Shown: positions 36,783 to 44,948 of the stretch, piece by piece
Layout: each line of letters begins with the position of its first letter
Position numbering within the stretch: the first letter of the stretch is position 1
From: CALITV01 sp964415795
GTDB lineage: Bacteria; UBP6; UBA1177; JAKLFG01
Assembly: GCA_964415795.1 (NCBI GenBank)
Contig: CAYQBN010000007.1
Coordinates: 62,001-126,000, forward strand
DNA length: 64,000 nucleotides
Direction: 5' to 3'
The notes under the pieces: generated by a model
Told to the model about the DNA's origin: nothing
The model's database searches: none
What the model saw: the letters and a program-made list of their open reading frames with translations, nothing else
Translations under genes and position numbers: made by a program

Positions 36783-37718
36783 ATGACCGAACTGGTGACG
36801 GTGAAAGAAATCACCAAACACTACGGCCGTATCACTGCGCTCGAGAATGTCTCGTTCACCCTGCACAAAGGGGACATACTCGGCTTTCTCGGGCCGAACG
36901 GGGCCGGAAAGACGACCGCAATGAAGATCGTCACCGGCTACATGCCGGCAGAGAAAGGGACCGTGTCCATTATGGGCAAAAGCATTCTCGATGATCCGGT
37001 GACGGTACGCAACGCGATCGGCTATCTCCCCGAGAACAATCCGCTCTACCTCGACATGACCGTTGAGGAACATCTCCTTTTTGCCGCCGAGATGCGCACG
37101 ATGAAGGACCCGGCGGCAGCCTGCCGGCTCGCCATGGAGCGGTGCGGGCTCACCGAGGTGCGCCACCGCATCGTCGGCCATCTCTCGAAGGGATACCGTC
37201 AGCGGGTCGGGCTTGCCTTCGCGATCATCCACGACCCCGAGATCCTCATCCTCGACGAGCCGACCAACGGCCTCGACCCCATTCAAATCACCGAGATCCG
37301 AAGCCTCATCCGCGACCTCGGACGAGAAAAGAGCGTCATACTCTGCTCGCACATACTTTCAGAGGTCGAGGCGGTCGCGAGCCGCGTCGTCGTCATCAAC
37401 CGCGGCAAGATCGTCGCCGACGACACGCTCGAAGGTATCAAGTCGCGATCGAGCGGATACAACATCTTCCGCATCGAATTCTTGAGCGCCAAAGAGGAAC
37501 GGGCGATCGCCGAGGTACTCGGCAAGATACCGGGTATCGGCGCGGTGAGTCGCGTCGCAGCCGACACCTTTCGCGTAAGGACTCAGGGCGACCGCGAGGT
37601 GGGTCACCGCATCTTCCAAGCGGCAGCCGAGAACCGGTGGGATGTCGCTCAGATATACCTCGAATCGCGTTCGCTCGAAAACACATTCCTGTCGCTGGTC
37701 GAAGGAGGTGAGGCATGA
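36783..37718 (+). CDS. gldA: ABC transporter ATP-binding protein, GldA type
   Basis: A 311-residue ATPase subunit. Walker A GPNGAGKTT (37-45), Q-loop region GYLPENNPLY, signature LSKGYRQRVG, Walker B ILILDEPTNGLDP and switch His (ILCSHIL). The C-terminal extension (about 215-311) is typical of GldA/CcmA-type subunits of ABC-2 exporters. I chose the ATG at 36783 since GGAGG lies 8 bases upstream; an in-frame ATG at 36759 precedes that site. It overlaps the next gene by four bases. The name follows the gld gene order; gliding function is not implied. Confidence 0.88.
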   Translation: MTELVTVKEITKHYGRITALENVSFTLHKGDILGFLGPNGAGKTTAMKIVTGYMPAEKGTVSIMGKSILDDPVTVRNAIGYLPENNPLYLDMTVEEHLLFAAEMRTMKDPAAACRLAMERCGLTEVRHRIVGHLSKGYRQRVGLAFAIIHDPEILILDEPTNGLDPIQITEIRSLIRDLGREKSVILCSHILSEVEAVASRVVVINRGKIVADDTLEGIKSRSSGYNIFRIEFLSAKEERAIAEVLGKIPGIGAVSRVAADTFRVRTQGDREVGHRIFQAAAENRWDVAQIYLESRSLENTFLSLVEGGEA

Positions 37719-38428
37719 AAACGACGCTGACCGTTTTCCGAAAAGAGATGCTCGGTTATTTCAACTCGGCCATTGCATACATCTTCTTTACGCTGTTCCT
37801 CGTCATTCTTTCGTTCCTTTTCTTCCGCATTTACTTCCTGCAAGGCATCGTGACGATGAGCACCTTCTTCGATGTGATGCCGTGGGTGTTTCTCATCTTC
37901 ATACCGGCGGTCACCATGAAATCGTGGGCTGAGGAGCGCAAGAGCGGAACGCTCGAGGTGTTGCTCACCATGCCGGCGACCGACACGCAGCTGGTCGCCG
38001 GTAAAATCCTCGCCGGAAGCGCGTTCGTCGCCATCGCGATCCTGCTCACCGGATTCGTCCCCGTTCTCGTCTCGCTCACCGGGCCGCTCGACTGGGGACC
38101 AGTCTTCGCGTCGTATCTCGGCGCGATCCTACTCGCCGCATCGTATGTGGCGATCGGCAACTTCGTGAGTTCCCTCACGAGCAACCAGATCACCGCGTTC
38201 CTCTTCACCGCCGTCATCCTGTTCGTACTTCTTATTATTGGGACCGAGCCGGTGTATTCGGTGTTCCCCAACTTCATCGCCGAGGTGATGCGCAATCTCT
38301 CGCTCAACTATCACTTCGACAGCATCGGCCGCGGCGTGCTCGACTCGCGCGACATCCTGTTCTATCTCACCATCATCGCGCTCTTCTTCTACTACAACGT
38401 GAAATCGCTCGAATCGCGCGCGTGGTAA
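37715..38428 (+). CDS. gldF: ABC-2 type permease, GldF-like
   Basis: A 237-residue membrane protein with six predicted helices. It begins VFRKEMLGYFNSAIAYIF, the usual GldF opening, with the conserved loop MKSWAEERKSGTLEVLLTMP after helix two. It forms the membrane channel for the preceding ATPase. The ATG overlaps the stop of the ATPase gene. The next gene (GldG-like) starts 10 bases on. Confidence 0.88.
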   Translation: MKTTLTVFRKEMLGYFNSAIAYIFFTLFLVILSFLFFRIYFLQGIVTMSTFFDVMPWVFLIFIPAVTMKSWAEERKSGTLEVLLTMPATDTQLVAGKILAGSAFVAIAILLTGFVPVLVSLTGPLDWGPVFASYLGAILLAASYVAIGNFVSSLTSNQITAFLFTAVILFVLLIIGTEPVYSVFPNFIAEVMRNLSLNYHFDSIGRGVLDSRDILFYLTIIALFFYYNVKSLESRAW

Positions 38429-38438
38429 GGAGGTAACC

Positions 38439-40052
38439 ATGGAACGGAATCGCAGAACAGACGCCATCATCGCGATCGCGCTCGTCACCGGCATCGCGCT
38501 CTTCCTCAATATCCTCGCTTCCTACTTCTTCTTCCGCATCGACCTGACGCGCGGGAACATCTACACCATCAACGATTCGACGAAGAAGATACTCGCCGAC
38601 CTCAAGGATACCGTCCATCTCAAGTTCTATGTCTCCGACGACCTGCCGCCGCGCGTTCTTCCCATCAAACGCGATGTTCTCGACATCTTGAACGAATACG
38701 AACAGTACGGCAAAGGCCGGATACAGGTCTCGGTGCTCGTCCCAGAGAAGGACAAGAACATCGAGGAGGACGCCCGCAAGGCCGGCATCGAGAAGGTCAA
38801 CCTCAATGTCATCGGTAAGAACAAGGAGGAGGTGCAGGCGGTCTACATGGGGATCGCCGTCTACTATCAGGACAAGACCGAGACGATACCAGTCGTCATG
38901 GGGATCAAGGATCTCGAGTATGACCTCTCGAGCGCCATCCTCAAGGTGTCGCGCGAAAAACGCGACCGCATCGTCTTCCTCAACAAGGAGGTCAAACTGC
39001 CCGACGGGCTCGACCCGCAGATGCGGATGCAGCTTCAGAGCCAACTGCCCCAGAGCCACTCGATAACGAAGGACACCCTCGCGATCGCCGAGGCACTCCG
39101 TGACCAGTACGAGGTGCAGGAGATCGGCATCAAGGAGGGCGACAAACTTCCCGAAGGGACCAAGGTGCTCGTCATTCACGAGGCCGACAACCTGACCGAC
39201 TGGGAGAAATACCTCGTCGACCAGTTCGTCGTCGGCGGCGGCACGCTCATCGTGCTCCAGTCGGGCATCCGCTTCCAGCAGGGGATGATGGGACAGGAGC
39301 GGCGCGTCAACTATGCCAACCTCCTCGAATCGTGGGGGTTAAAACTGCAGAGCAATATGGTGCTCGACCTCTACAACTTCCCCGCGCTCATTCCCTCGGG
39401 CAACATCCGCTATCTTCAGCCCTATCCTTTCTGGATAAAGGTCGGAGACAAGCAGATGGCTCCCGAACTTCCGGGGTATCTCCGCGATCTCGGAACGCTC
39501 GCTTTCACCTTCGCCTCGAGCATCGAGATCGAACAGAAGGAGGGTATCGCCTATACGACCCTCGCGAAATCGTCCGGAAAGAGTTGGGAACAGAAGGGCT
39601 TCGTGATGGCGATGCCCGATCAGATACCGGAGCCGAAGACCGAGGATCTCAAGACATTCAACCTCGCAGTGCTCGCTAAGGGACTCTTCCCGAGCACCTA
39701 CAGCGCCGACAAACTGCCCGAGAAGGCCGACAAGGAGTCGTTCCGCGCAAAGGGAACCGAACCGGGACAGGTGCTTCTCATCGGCACGCCGGAGTTCATT
39801 CTCGATCGCAACCTCCGGATGTTCCAAGCGAACGGCACCTTCTTCATCAACCTCGTGGATTACCTTACCAACTCGAACGAGCTGGCCGGCATTCGGTCAC
39901 GCAATCAGGGATATGTCTTCATTGATGCCGAGGTGAGCGACGCGATGAAGGAGGCGATCCGCTGGGTCGGCACGCTCCTCATGCCCATCATCGTCGTCAT
40001 CTTCGGCATCGTTCGGATGATGATCAGAACCAGAGCCGCAGGGAGGGCATAA
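38439..40052 (+). CDS. gldG: GldG-like ABC auxiliary protein
   Basis: A 537-residue protein. An N-terminal membrane helix (about 10-30) precedes the family opening FFRIDLTRGNIYTINDSTKK. The periplasmic part carries the ABC_transp_aux fold: LKDTVHLKFYVSDDLPPR, YQDKTETIPVVMGIKDLEYD and LVIHEADNLTDWEKYLVDQF (an IFT52/GATase-like segment). A C-terminal membrane helix (about 505-527) anchors it again. It works with the GldA/GldF pair; the transported substrate of such systems is unknown outside Bacteroidetes gliding. Confidence 0.87.
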   Translation: MERNRRTDAIIAIALVTGIALFLNILASYFFFRIDLTRGNIYTINDSTKKILADLKDTVHLKFYVSDDLPPRVLPIKRDVLDILNEYEQYGKGRIQVSVLVPEKDKNIEEDARKAGIEKVNLNVIGKNKEEVQAVYMGIAVYYQDKTETIPVVMGIKDLEYDLSSAILKVSREKRDRIVFLNKEVKLPDGLDPQMRMQLQSQLPQSHSITKDTLAIAEALRDQYEVQEIGIKEGDKLPEGTKVLVIHEADNLTDWEKYLVDQFVVGGGTLIVLQSGIRFQQGMMGQERRVNYANLLESWGLKLQSNMVLDLYNFPALIPSGNIRYLQPYPFWIKVGDKQMAPELPGYLRDLGTLAFTFASSIEIEQKEGIAYTTLAKSSGKSWEQKGFVMAMPDQIPEPKTEDLKTFNLAVLAKGLFPSTYSADKLPEKADKESFRAKGTEPGQVLLIGTPEFILDRNLRMFQANGTFFINLVDYLTNSNELAGIRSRNQGYVFIDAEVSDAMKEAIRWVGTLLMPIIVVIFGIVRMMIRTRAAGRA

Positions 40053-40055
40053 GCC

Positions 40056-41063
40056 ATGAACAAACGCAATCTTGTTCTTCTTGTCCTTTTCATCCTTCTC
40101 GTCGGCGGTTTCCTGCTCAAGAACTGGCTCGACGAGAAGAGGGTCCGTGAGAGCATCGCTCAGGAAAACGAGGTGGTGCTCGCCGGACTCACCAAAGAGC
40201 AGATCACCGAGGTCACCATCAAAGACACCGAGAAGAACACCGTGACGACGCTCGTGAAGTCGGGTGACCGCTGGACCGTGAAGGAAAAGGGGGGGGCACT
40301 CGCCGACAAATCGCTCGCCGACAAGGTGGCCGAGACACTCCCAAAGATCCGGTTCGGTCAGAAAATTGGCCCCCTCAACGAGGAGACGAAGAAAAAATAT
40401 GGATTCGAGAAGGCGGTCGAGGTAGCAGTTCAGGGGAAAACGCTCCTCATTGGTCAGCCAGTTGGCGTTCGTCTTCCGATCGCAATTGAGGGCACCATCT
40501 ATCTTTCGCCCAACAATGAGCGTTACACTTTCGCCCGCTATGACGGCGAATGGCGTGACCGATCGCTCTTCCCCGGGAAAACCTCCGATGATGTCTCCGC
40601 GGTCACCGTGACTCCGGAGGGTGGCAAAGAGATAAAAGTAACGATCAATGAGAAAGGCGAAGCGACGATAACCGGGGTCGAGGGCGGCGAGCCGCAGAAA
40701 GGAAAAACCTTCGTGAACACCGTCGGCGGCCTCCGCATCAGCAACTTCGCGGACACCCCGCCCGAAACGGTCACTGACATCGAGAAGGACAAAAAGAAGG
40801 TTTCCATCGCCAAAGGGACTGTTCTCGTCGAGTTCAAGAACGGCGACAAGGTGGCGTTCGAACTCACCGGTCTCAAGGTAAAGGACAAGAGCGACTACCT
40901 CATTAGGAAGGACGGAAAGCTTCTCGGCATATCGGAATACTACTACAACAAGCTCGCGAGCCCTGAACTCGGTCCGACCCCTAAGAAAGAGACAACACCA
41001 GCGAAAATTACCCCAGCGAAGACTACCCCAACAAAATCACCTGAAAAAGAAAAGAAGAAATAA
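40056..41063 (+). CDS. DUF4340-domain membrane-anchored protein
   Basis: A 335-residue protein. One N-terminal membrane helix (LVLLVLFILLVGGFLLKNWL) is followed by an extracytoplasmic beta-rich region: LTKEQITEVTIKDTEKNT, SGDRWTVKEKGGALADK, then WRDRSLFPGKTSDDVSAVTV. These are features of DUF4340, which regularly follows GldG in such clusters. The C-terminal tail (about 308-335) is a Thr/Pro/Lys repeat (TPAKITPAKTTPTK). It starts 3 bases after the GldG-like gene and ends the operon before a terminator. Confidence 0.85.
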   Translation: MNKRNLVLLVLFILLVGGFLLKNWLDEKRVRESIAQENEVVLAGLTKEQITEVTIKDTEKNTVTTLVKSGDRWTVKEKGGALADKSLADKVAETLPKIRFGQKIGPLNEETKKKYGFEKAVEVAVQGKTLLIGQPVGVRLPIAIEGTIYLSPNNERYTFARYDGEWRDRSLFPGKTSDDVSAVTVTPEGGKEIKVTINEKGEATITGVEGGEPQKGKTFVNTVGGLRISNFADTPPETVTDIEKDKKKVSIAKGTVLVEFKNGDKVAFELTGLKVKDKSDYLIRKDGKLLGISEYYYNKLASPELGPTPKKETTPAKITPAKTTPTKSPEKEKKK

Positions 41064-41120
41064 GGAGCGGGTTACTCTTTCCCGGTAGCATCTCCTTCAC
41101 AAAAAGGCTCTTACCGTAGT

Positions 41121-41150
41121 CCTCTCCCACATCGGGAGAGGATTTTTTAT
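41121..41150 (+). terminator. Intrinsic terminator of the panB-gld operon
   Basis: CCTCTCCC (41121-41128) pairs with GGGAGAGG (41134-41141) around a five-base loop, followed by ATTTTTTATT. It is the clearest terminator hairpin in the window. Confidence 0.88.
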
Positions 41151-41214
41151 TCTCCCTGCTTGTGAGGCGAAGGGGTGCGGAGAGTGGTGGAGGAAAAACC
41201 GGGATAAGGGTGTT

Positions 41215-41967
41215 CTATCCTTTATCCCAGAACGCGATCTTGCCGAATGAATCGGCTTTGAGCGAGGCACCGCCGACGAGCACGCCGTCTATGTCGGGCA
41301 TTCCCATCAGTTCGGCGATGTTGTCGGGTTTGACGCTTCCGCCATAGAGAATGGTGATGTTCTCGCGTCCATAGTGCTTGCCCATGAACTTGCGGATGTA
41401 CTCGTGCATCTCCTGCGCCTGCGCACCGGTCGCGTTGACGCCAGTACCGATCGCCCAGACCGGCTCGTAGGCAATGACGAGATCTTCATCGGAACACGAA
41501 AGGTTGCCATCGAAAGCGGTCGAAAGCTGGTGGTCTATCACCGCGAAGAGTTCTCCCTTCTCGCGCTGGGGCAAGGTCTCGCCGATGCAGAAGATCATGC
41601 GGAATTTCTTTTGTTGCGCAAAGGAAACCTTACGCCGGAGGTACTCGTGAGTTTCTCCGATGACATGGCGCCGCTCCGAGTGGCCGATGATGACGGTGCG
41701 AATGCCGAGATCAACAAGCATCGAGAGGCTCACCTCGCCAGTGAAGGCACCATTCTCGGCAGGATAGAAGTTCTGGGCCGCAAGCGAGATGTTCTTTCCC
41801 TTTGCGAGCGCCGCCGCTTGGGCGAGGTAAGGAAATGACGGCGCGATGACCACTTCGCGGTCGGCCATCCCGACGCAGCGGTCGCCGAATGCCGCGAAGA
41901 AGGCGGCCGTCTCGGCGGTCATGTTGTTCATCTTCCAGTTGGCAGCGTAGATCTTTTTGCGCGTCAT
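41215..41967 (-). CDS. tpiA: Triosephosphate isomerase
   Basis: A 250-residue glycolytic TIM barrel that interconverts DHAP and glyceraldehyde-3-phosphate. Active-site pieces: YAANWKMN (Asn, Lys), VIIGHSERR (His), AYEPVWAIGTG (catalytic Glu), and the phosphate loops ILYGGSVKP and DGVLVGGASL. GAGAGGGG precedes the ATG at 41967. It follows ackA by 26 bases on the same strand, so the two form an energy-metabolism operon. Confidence 0.97.
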   Translation of the reverse strand: MTRKKIYAANWKMNNMTAETAAFFAAFGDRCVGMADREVVIAPSFPYLAQAAALAKGKNISLAAQNFYPAENGAFTGEVSLSMLVDLGIRTVIIGHSERRHVIGETHEYLRRKVSFAQQKKFRMIFCIGETLPQREKGELFAVIDHQLSTAFDGNLSCSDEDLVIAYEPVWAIGTGVNATGAQAQEMHEYIRKFMGKHYGRENITILYGGSVKPDNIAELMGMPDIDGVLVGGASLKADSFGKIAFWDKG

Positions 41968-41993
41968 GAACCCCTCTCCATGCAGCGGATGTT

Positions 41994-43199
41994 TCACTTG
42001 CCTTTCGTTTCTTTGTAGAGCCGCAGCGACTCACGGGCGATGACCAGTTCCTCATTGGTCGGAACAACAAGCACTGCCACTTTGGCCTTCGCTTTAGAGA
42101 TCGCCGCGAGTTTCGCGCGGAGCCCACGGTTCTTCTCCTCGTCAACCTCTATGCCCATAAACTCGAGCCCTTCACAAGCCATGCGGCGTACATCCCAGTC
42201 GTTTTCACCGATGCCGCCGGTAAAGACGAGAACATCTACCCCGCCCATCGCCGCGGCGTAGGCACCGATGTACTTCTTGAGCCGGTAGCAAAACATCTTC
42301 ATGGCAAGCTCAGCCCGTTTGTTACCTTTGCGGATGGCATCCCAGTTGTCACGCATGTCGTTCGAAACGCCACCGACACCGAGCATGCCCGATTTCTTAT
42401 TGAGCATTTTTTCGAAGTCGTCGAGCGAAACACCCTTGCGCGCCGCGAAGAAGACAAGCGCCGGATCGATGTCACCGCAGCGTGTTCCCATCATGAGGCC
42501 TTCGAGGGGCGTCATGCCCATCGAGGTGTCGACCGATTTTCCTTCTTTTATCGCGGTGATCGAGCACCCGTTGCCAAGGTGCGCGGTGATGATGCGCAGT
42601 TTCTCGATAGGCTTCTTCAGGAACTTCGCCGCCTCGCTGGCAACATAGCCGTGCGAGGTGCCATGGAATCCATAGCGACGCACCTTGTACTTTTCGTACC
42701 ACGAATAATCAATGGGATAAAGGTAGGCGTAGTCGGGCATCGTTTGATGGAACGCGGTGTCAAAGCAACCGCCCTGAAAGGCGTGCGGAAATATCTTCTG
42801 CGCCGTCCGGACGCCGGTGATGTTGTGCGGGTTGTGAAGCGGGGCGAGGTCGTTGCACGCGGTCATCTTCTCAAGGACATCCTCGGTGACGACGACCGAT
42901 GAGTGGTAGAACTCGCCGGCATGGACGAGCCGGTGACCGATGATGCCGATCTCCGATTTGTCACGGATGATCTCTTTCTCGGTGAGAAGATCGAGGACCG
43001 TCGCGAGCGCCGCCTCGTGATTCGGTAGCGGGATCTCTCGTTCGACCTTCTCGCCACTCGCTTCCACCTTGAGCGACACGATACCCATCGGCAGGCCGAT
43101 CTTCTCGGCGATACCTTTGCCGATGACGCTCTCGTTTGTCATGTCGAACAGTTGATACTTGATGGACGAACTGCCGCAGTTGAGCACGAAGACTTTCAT
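41994..43199 (-). CDS. ackA: Acetate kinase
   Basis: A 401-residue enzyme that makes ATP and acetate from acetyl phosphate in fermentation. Landmarks: VFVLNCGSSSIKYQLF (first ASKHA motif), GHRLVHAGEFYHSS with active-site residues, FDTAFHQTMP, YGFHGTSHGYVA, AHLGNGCSITAIKEGKSVDT, and VFTGGIGEND near the C-terminus. CAGGAGG precedes the ATG at 43199. No pta gene is adjacent. Confidence 0.97.
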   Translation of the reverse strand: MKVFVLNCGSSSIKYQLFDMTNESVIGKGIAEKIGLPMGIVSLKVEASGEKVEREIPLPNHEAALATVLDLLTEKEIIRDKSEIGIIGHRLVHAGEFYHSSVVVTEDVLEKMTACNDLAPLHNPHNITGVRTAQKIFPHAFQGGCFDTAFHQTMPDYAYLYPIDYSWYEKYKVRRYGFHGTSHGYVASEAAKFLKKPIEKLRIITAHLGNGCSITAIKEGKSVDTSMGMTPLEGLMMGTRCGDIDPALVFFAARKGVSLDDFEKMLNKKSGMLGVGGVSNDMRDNWDAIRKGNKRAELAMKMFCYRLKKYIGAYAAAMGGVDVLVFTGGIGENDWDVRRMACEGLEFMGIEVDEEKNRGLRAKLAAISKAKAKVAVLVVPTNEELVIARESLRLYKETKGK

Positions 43200-43230
43200 G
43201 ACGACCTCCTGAAGGATCACGGTGTTCACT

Positions 43231-43258
43231 CGCCGGAGACCTTATCCACCCTCCGGCG
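43231..43258. promoter_or_regulatory. 8-bp inverted repeat over the ackA -10 region
   Basis: CGCCGGAG (43231-43238) and CTCCGGCG (43251-43258) are perfect complements 12 bases apart and enclose the predicted -10 box of ackA. No T run follows, so an operator or 5' leader hairpin is more likely than a terminator. Confidence 0.45.
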
Positions 43259-43267
43259 CTTTGGCAA
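43239..43267 (-). promoter_or_regulatory. Promoter of ackA-tpiA
   Basis: On the minus strand: TTGCCA (43267-43262), a 17-base spacer and TAAGGT (43244-43239), 39 bases before the ackA start. Confidence 0.5.
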
Positions 43268-43273
43268 GAAAAA

Positions 43274-43302
43274 TAGACTTCCCTCATTCCGCACGCTATC
43301 TT
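43274..43302 (+). promoter_or_regulatory. Possible promoter of the M49-like peptidase gene
   Basis: TAGACT (43274-43279), a 17-base spacer and TATCTT (43297-43302), 33 bases before the ATG. Confidence 0.42.
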
Positions 43303-43335
43303 TTTCCAACCGAACAACCTTGACGGGAGGAATCC

Positions 43336-44883
43336 ATGAGCCGCGCGAAGGAAGTTTTGAGCAAATTCAAGGAGATCGAAGTCGGGTATGACCTGAGCCT
43401 GCTTTCCGACGACATCCGCGACGCTCTGCCACACCTTGTCGCCGCGATGGATGTCGTGAGCGAGATCTACCGCCGCCAAGAGGACGAGCGACTGCCCGGC
43501 ATCTGGAAAAAGGTGATGGCAAGCGGCGACGAGGAGAAGAAGCGTTTCTACCGCCGGTTTCAAGGACCGTGGGACCAACTGAGCGACTATGCGACCGTTT
43601 ATCCCGAGGATCTCCCTGACCGGGCAAAAGGATGCGCCTTCTATCCCGAGGGCATGGATGCCTCTGCACTAGAAAAAGCCTTTGCGCAGGCCTCGCCCGA
43701 CGAGCAGGAAAAACTCCGCGACACCTATACCGTTGTCCGTAAGCAGAACGGCACACTCGTCGCGATCCCCTATCACGAATACTACCGCGCCGATCTCGAA
43801 CGGCTCGCAGACTACATCAAAAAGGCGGCGGCGCTCATCAAGCATACCGGCTTGAAACACTACCTCCTCAATCGTGCCAATGGCCTCCTCACTGGAAACT
43901 ACCGCGACACCGAGGCAGAGTGGGTGCGGCTCACCGATGCACCGCTCGAGGTGGTTTTCGGCCCGTTCGAAGTCTACGCCGACGGTCTGCTCGGACTCAA
44001 GGCGATGTTCGAAGGCTTCCTGCTGGCGGTCGACCACGAGAAAGGAGCACAGCTCAAGGAGATAGAAAAGAACCTCGACAAACTCGCCGCCCTCTTCCCG
44101 ATGCCGGCGGGCGCCCAGCCGGCGGTCGGCGGGATGGCACCCATGGTGGTGGCACACGAACTCTACGCGGCGGGCGAGGCCTACCACGGCATCATGACGA
44201 GCGCCTTCAATCTGCCGAACGACCCGTGGGTGCGCGGGAATGTCGGCTGGAAACAGGTGATGATCTACAACATCATGCAGGCGAAGTTCAGGACCTGCAC
44301 CGCGGTCATCGCCAAACGGATATCGGACGGCCGCATCGCCGCGGAGTTCGACCCTTACTTCTACTTCGTCCTCATGCACGAGGTAAGCCACGGGCTCGGC
44401 CCTGCCTACCGCGCCGACGGGACGAAGGCAGCGCAGGCGATCGGCGCCGCGTATACCACGGTAGAAGAGGCAAAGGCCGATATCGGCGGACTCGTCCTCT
44501 TGCTCAAAGCAGGCGGCACATACGGCATACCGCGGTTCGGGACCCGCCAGATGCTCGATTCGTTCTTCGCCGGCCTTTTCCGTTCGATGCGGTTTGGCGT
44601 CCACGAGGCGCACGGCGGCGCCAATGTGATAGAGTTCAACTGGATGAAGACGCACGGGGTCATCGAGGTGAAGGCCGACGGTTCGTTCGTCACCCACGAC
44701 GCGAACTTCGCGAAGGCGGCTGGCGACCTGCTCGAGGAGTTATGCCGCATCGAGGCGGCGGCGACCCCGGATGAAGCAGCCGCCTTCGTCAAGAAATGGG
44801 CGCATCCCGGCAAGGAGATCCTCGACGCCCTCGAAAAACTCAAGGACATCCCCATCGACATCACGCCAATCTATACGCGGTAG
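43336..44883 (+). CDS. Dipeptidyl-peptidase III-like (M49) zinc metallopeptidase
   Basis: A 515-residue protein with no signal peptide, so probably cytoplasmic. The zinc site is HEVSH (His348, Glu349, His352) followed by GLGP, and a second motif EEAKAD (377-382) supplies the third ligand. This pair matches family M49, where the second motif is EECRAE-like. Classical members have a six-residue HEXXGH-type site; here it is the five-residue HEXXH form. The family removes dipeptides from peptide N-termini. The segment WDQLSDYATVYPEDLPDRAK near residue 80 also fits. GGGAGG precedes the ATG. A protease gene (S41) follows. Confidence 0.78.
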   Translation: MSRAKEVLSKFKEIEVGYDLSLLSDDIRDALPHLVAAMDVVSEIYRRQEDERLPGIWKKVMASGDEEKKRFYRRFQGPWDQLSDYATVYPEDLPDRAKGCAFYPEGMDASALEKAFAQASPDEQEKLRDTYTVVRKQNGTLVAIPYHEYYRADLERLADYIKKAAALIKHTGLKHYLLNRANGLLTGNYRDTEAEWVRLTDAPLEVVFGPFEVYADGLLGLKAMFEGFLLAVDHEKGAQLKEIEKNLDKLAALFPMPAGAQPAVGGMAPMVVAHELYAAGEAYHGIMTSAFNLPNDPWVRGNVGWKQVMIYNIMQAKFRTCTAVIAKRISDGRIAAEFDPYFYFVLMHEVSHGLGPAYRADGTKAAQAIGAAYTTVEEAKADIGGLVLLLKAGGTYGIPRFGTRQMLDSFFAGLFRSMRFGVHEAHGGANVIEFNWMKTHGVIEVKADGSFVTHDANFAKAAGDLLEELCRIEAAATPDEAAAFVKKWAHPGKEILDALEKLKDIPIDITPIYTR

Positions 44884-44892
44884 ATCCTCTCT

Positions 44893-44920
44893 TTGACAAA
44901 CGCGCCGCGTGTGATACGAT
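44893..44920 (+). promoter_or_regulatory. Promoter of the S41 protease gene
   Basis: TTGACA (44893-44898), a 16-base spacer and TACGAT (44915-44920), 28 bases before the start codon. Confidence 0.7.
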
Positions 44921-44948
44921 GCTTTTGTTGATAACAGGGGAGGATCCC

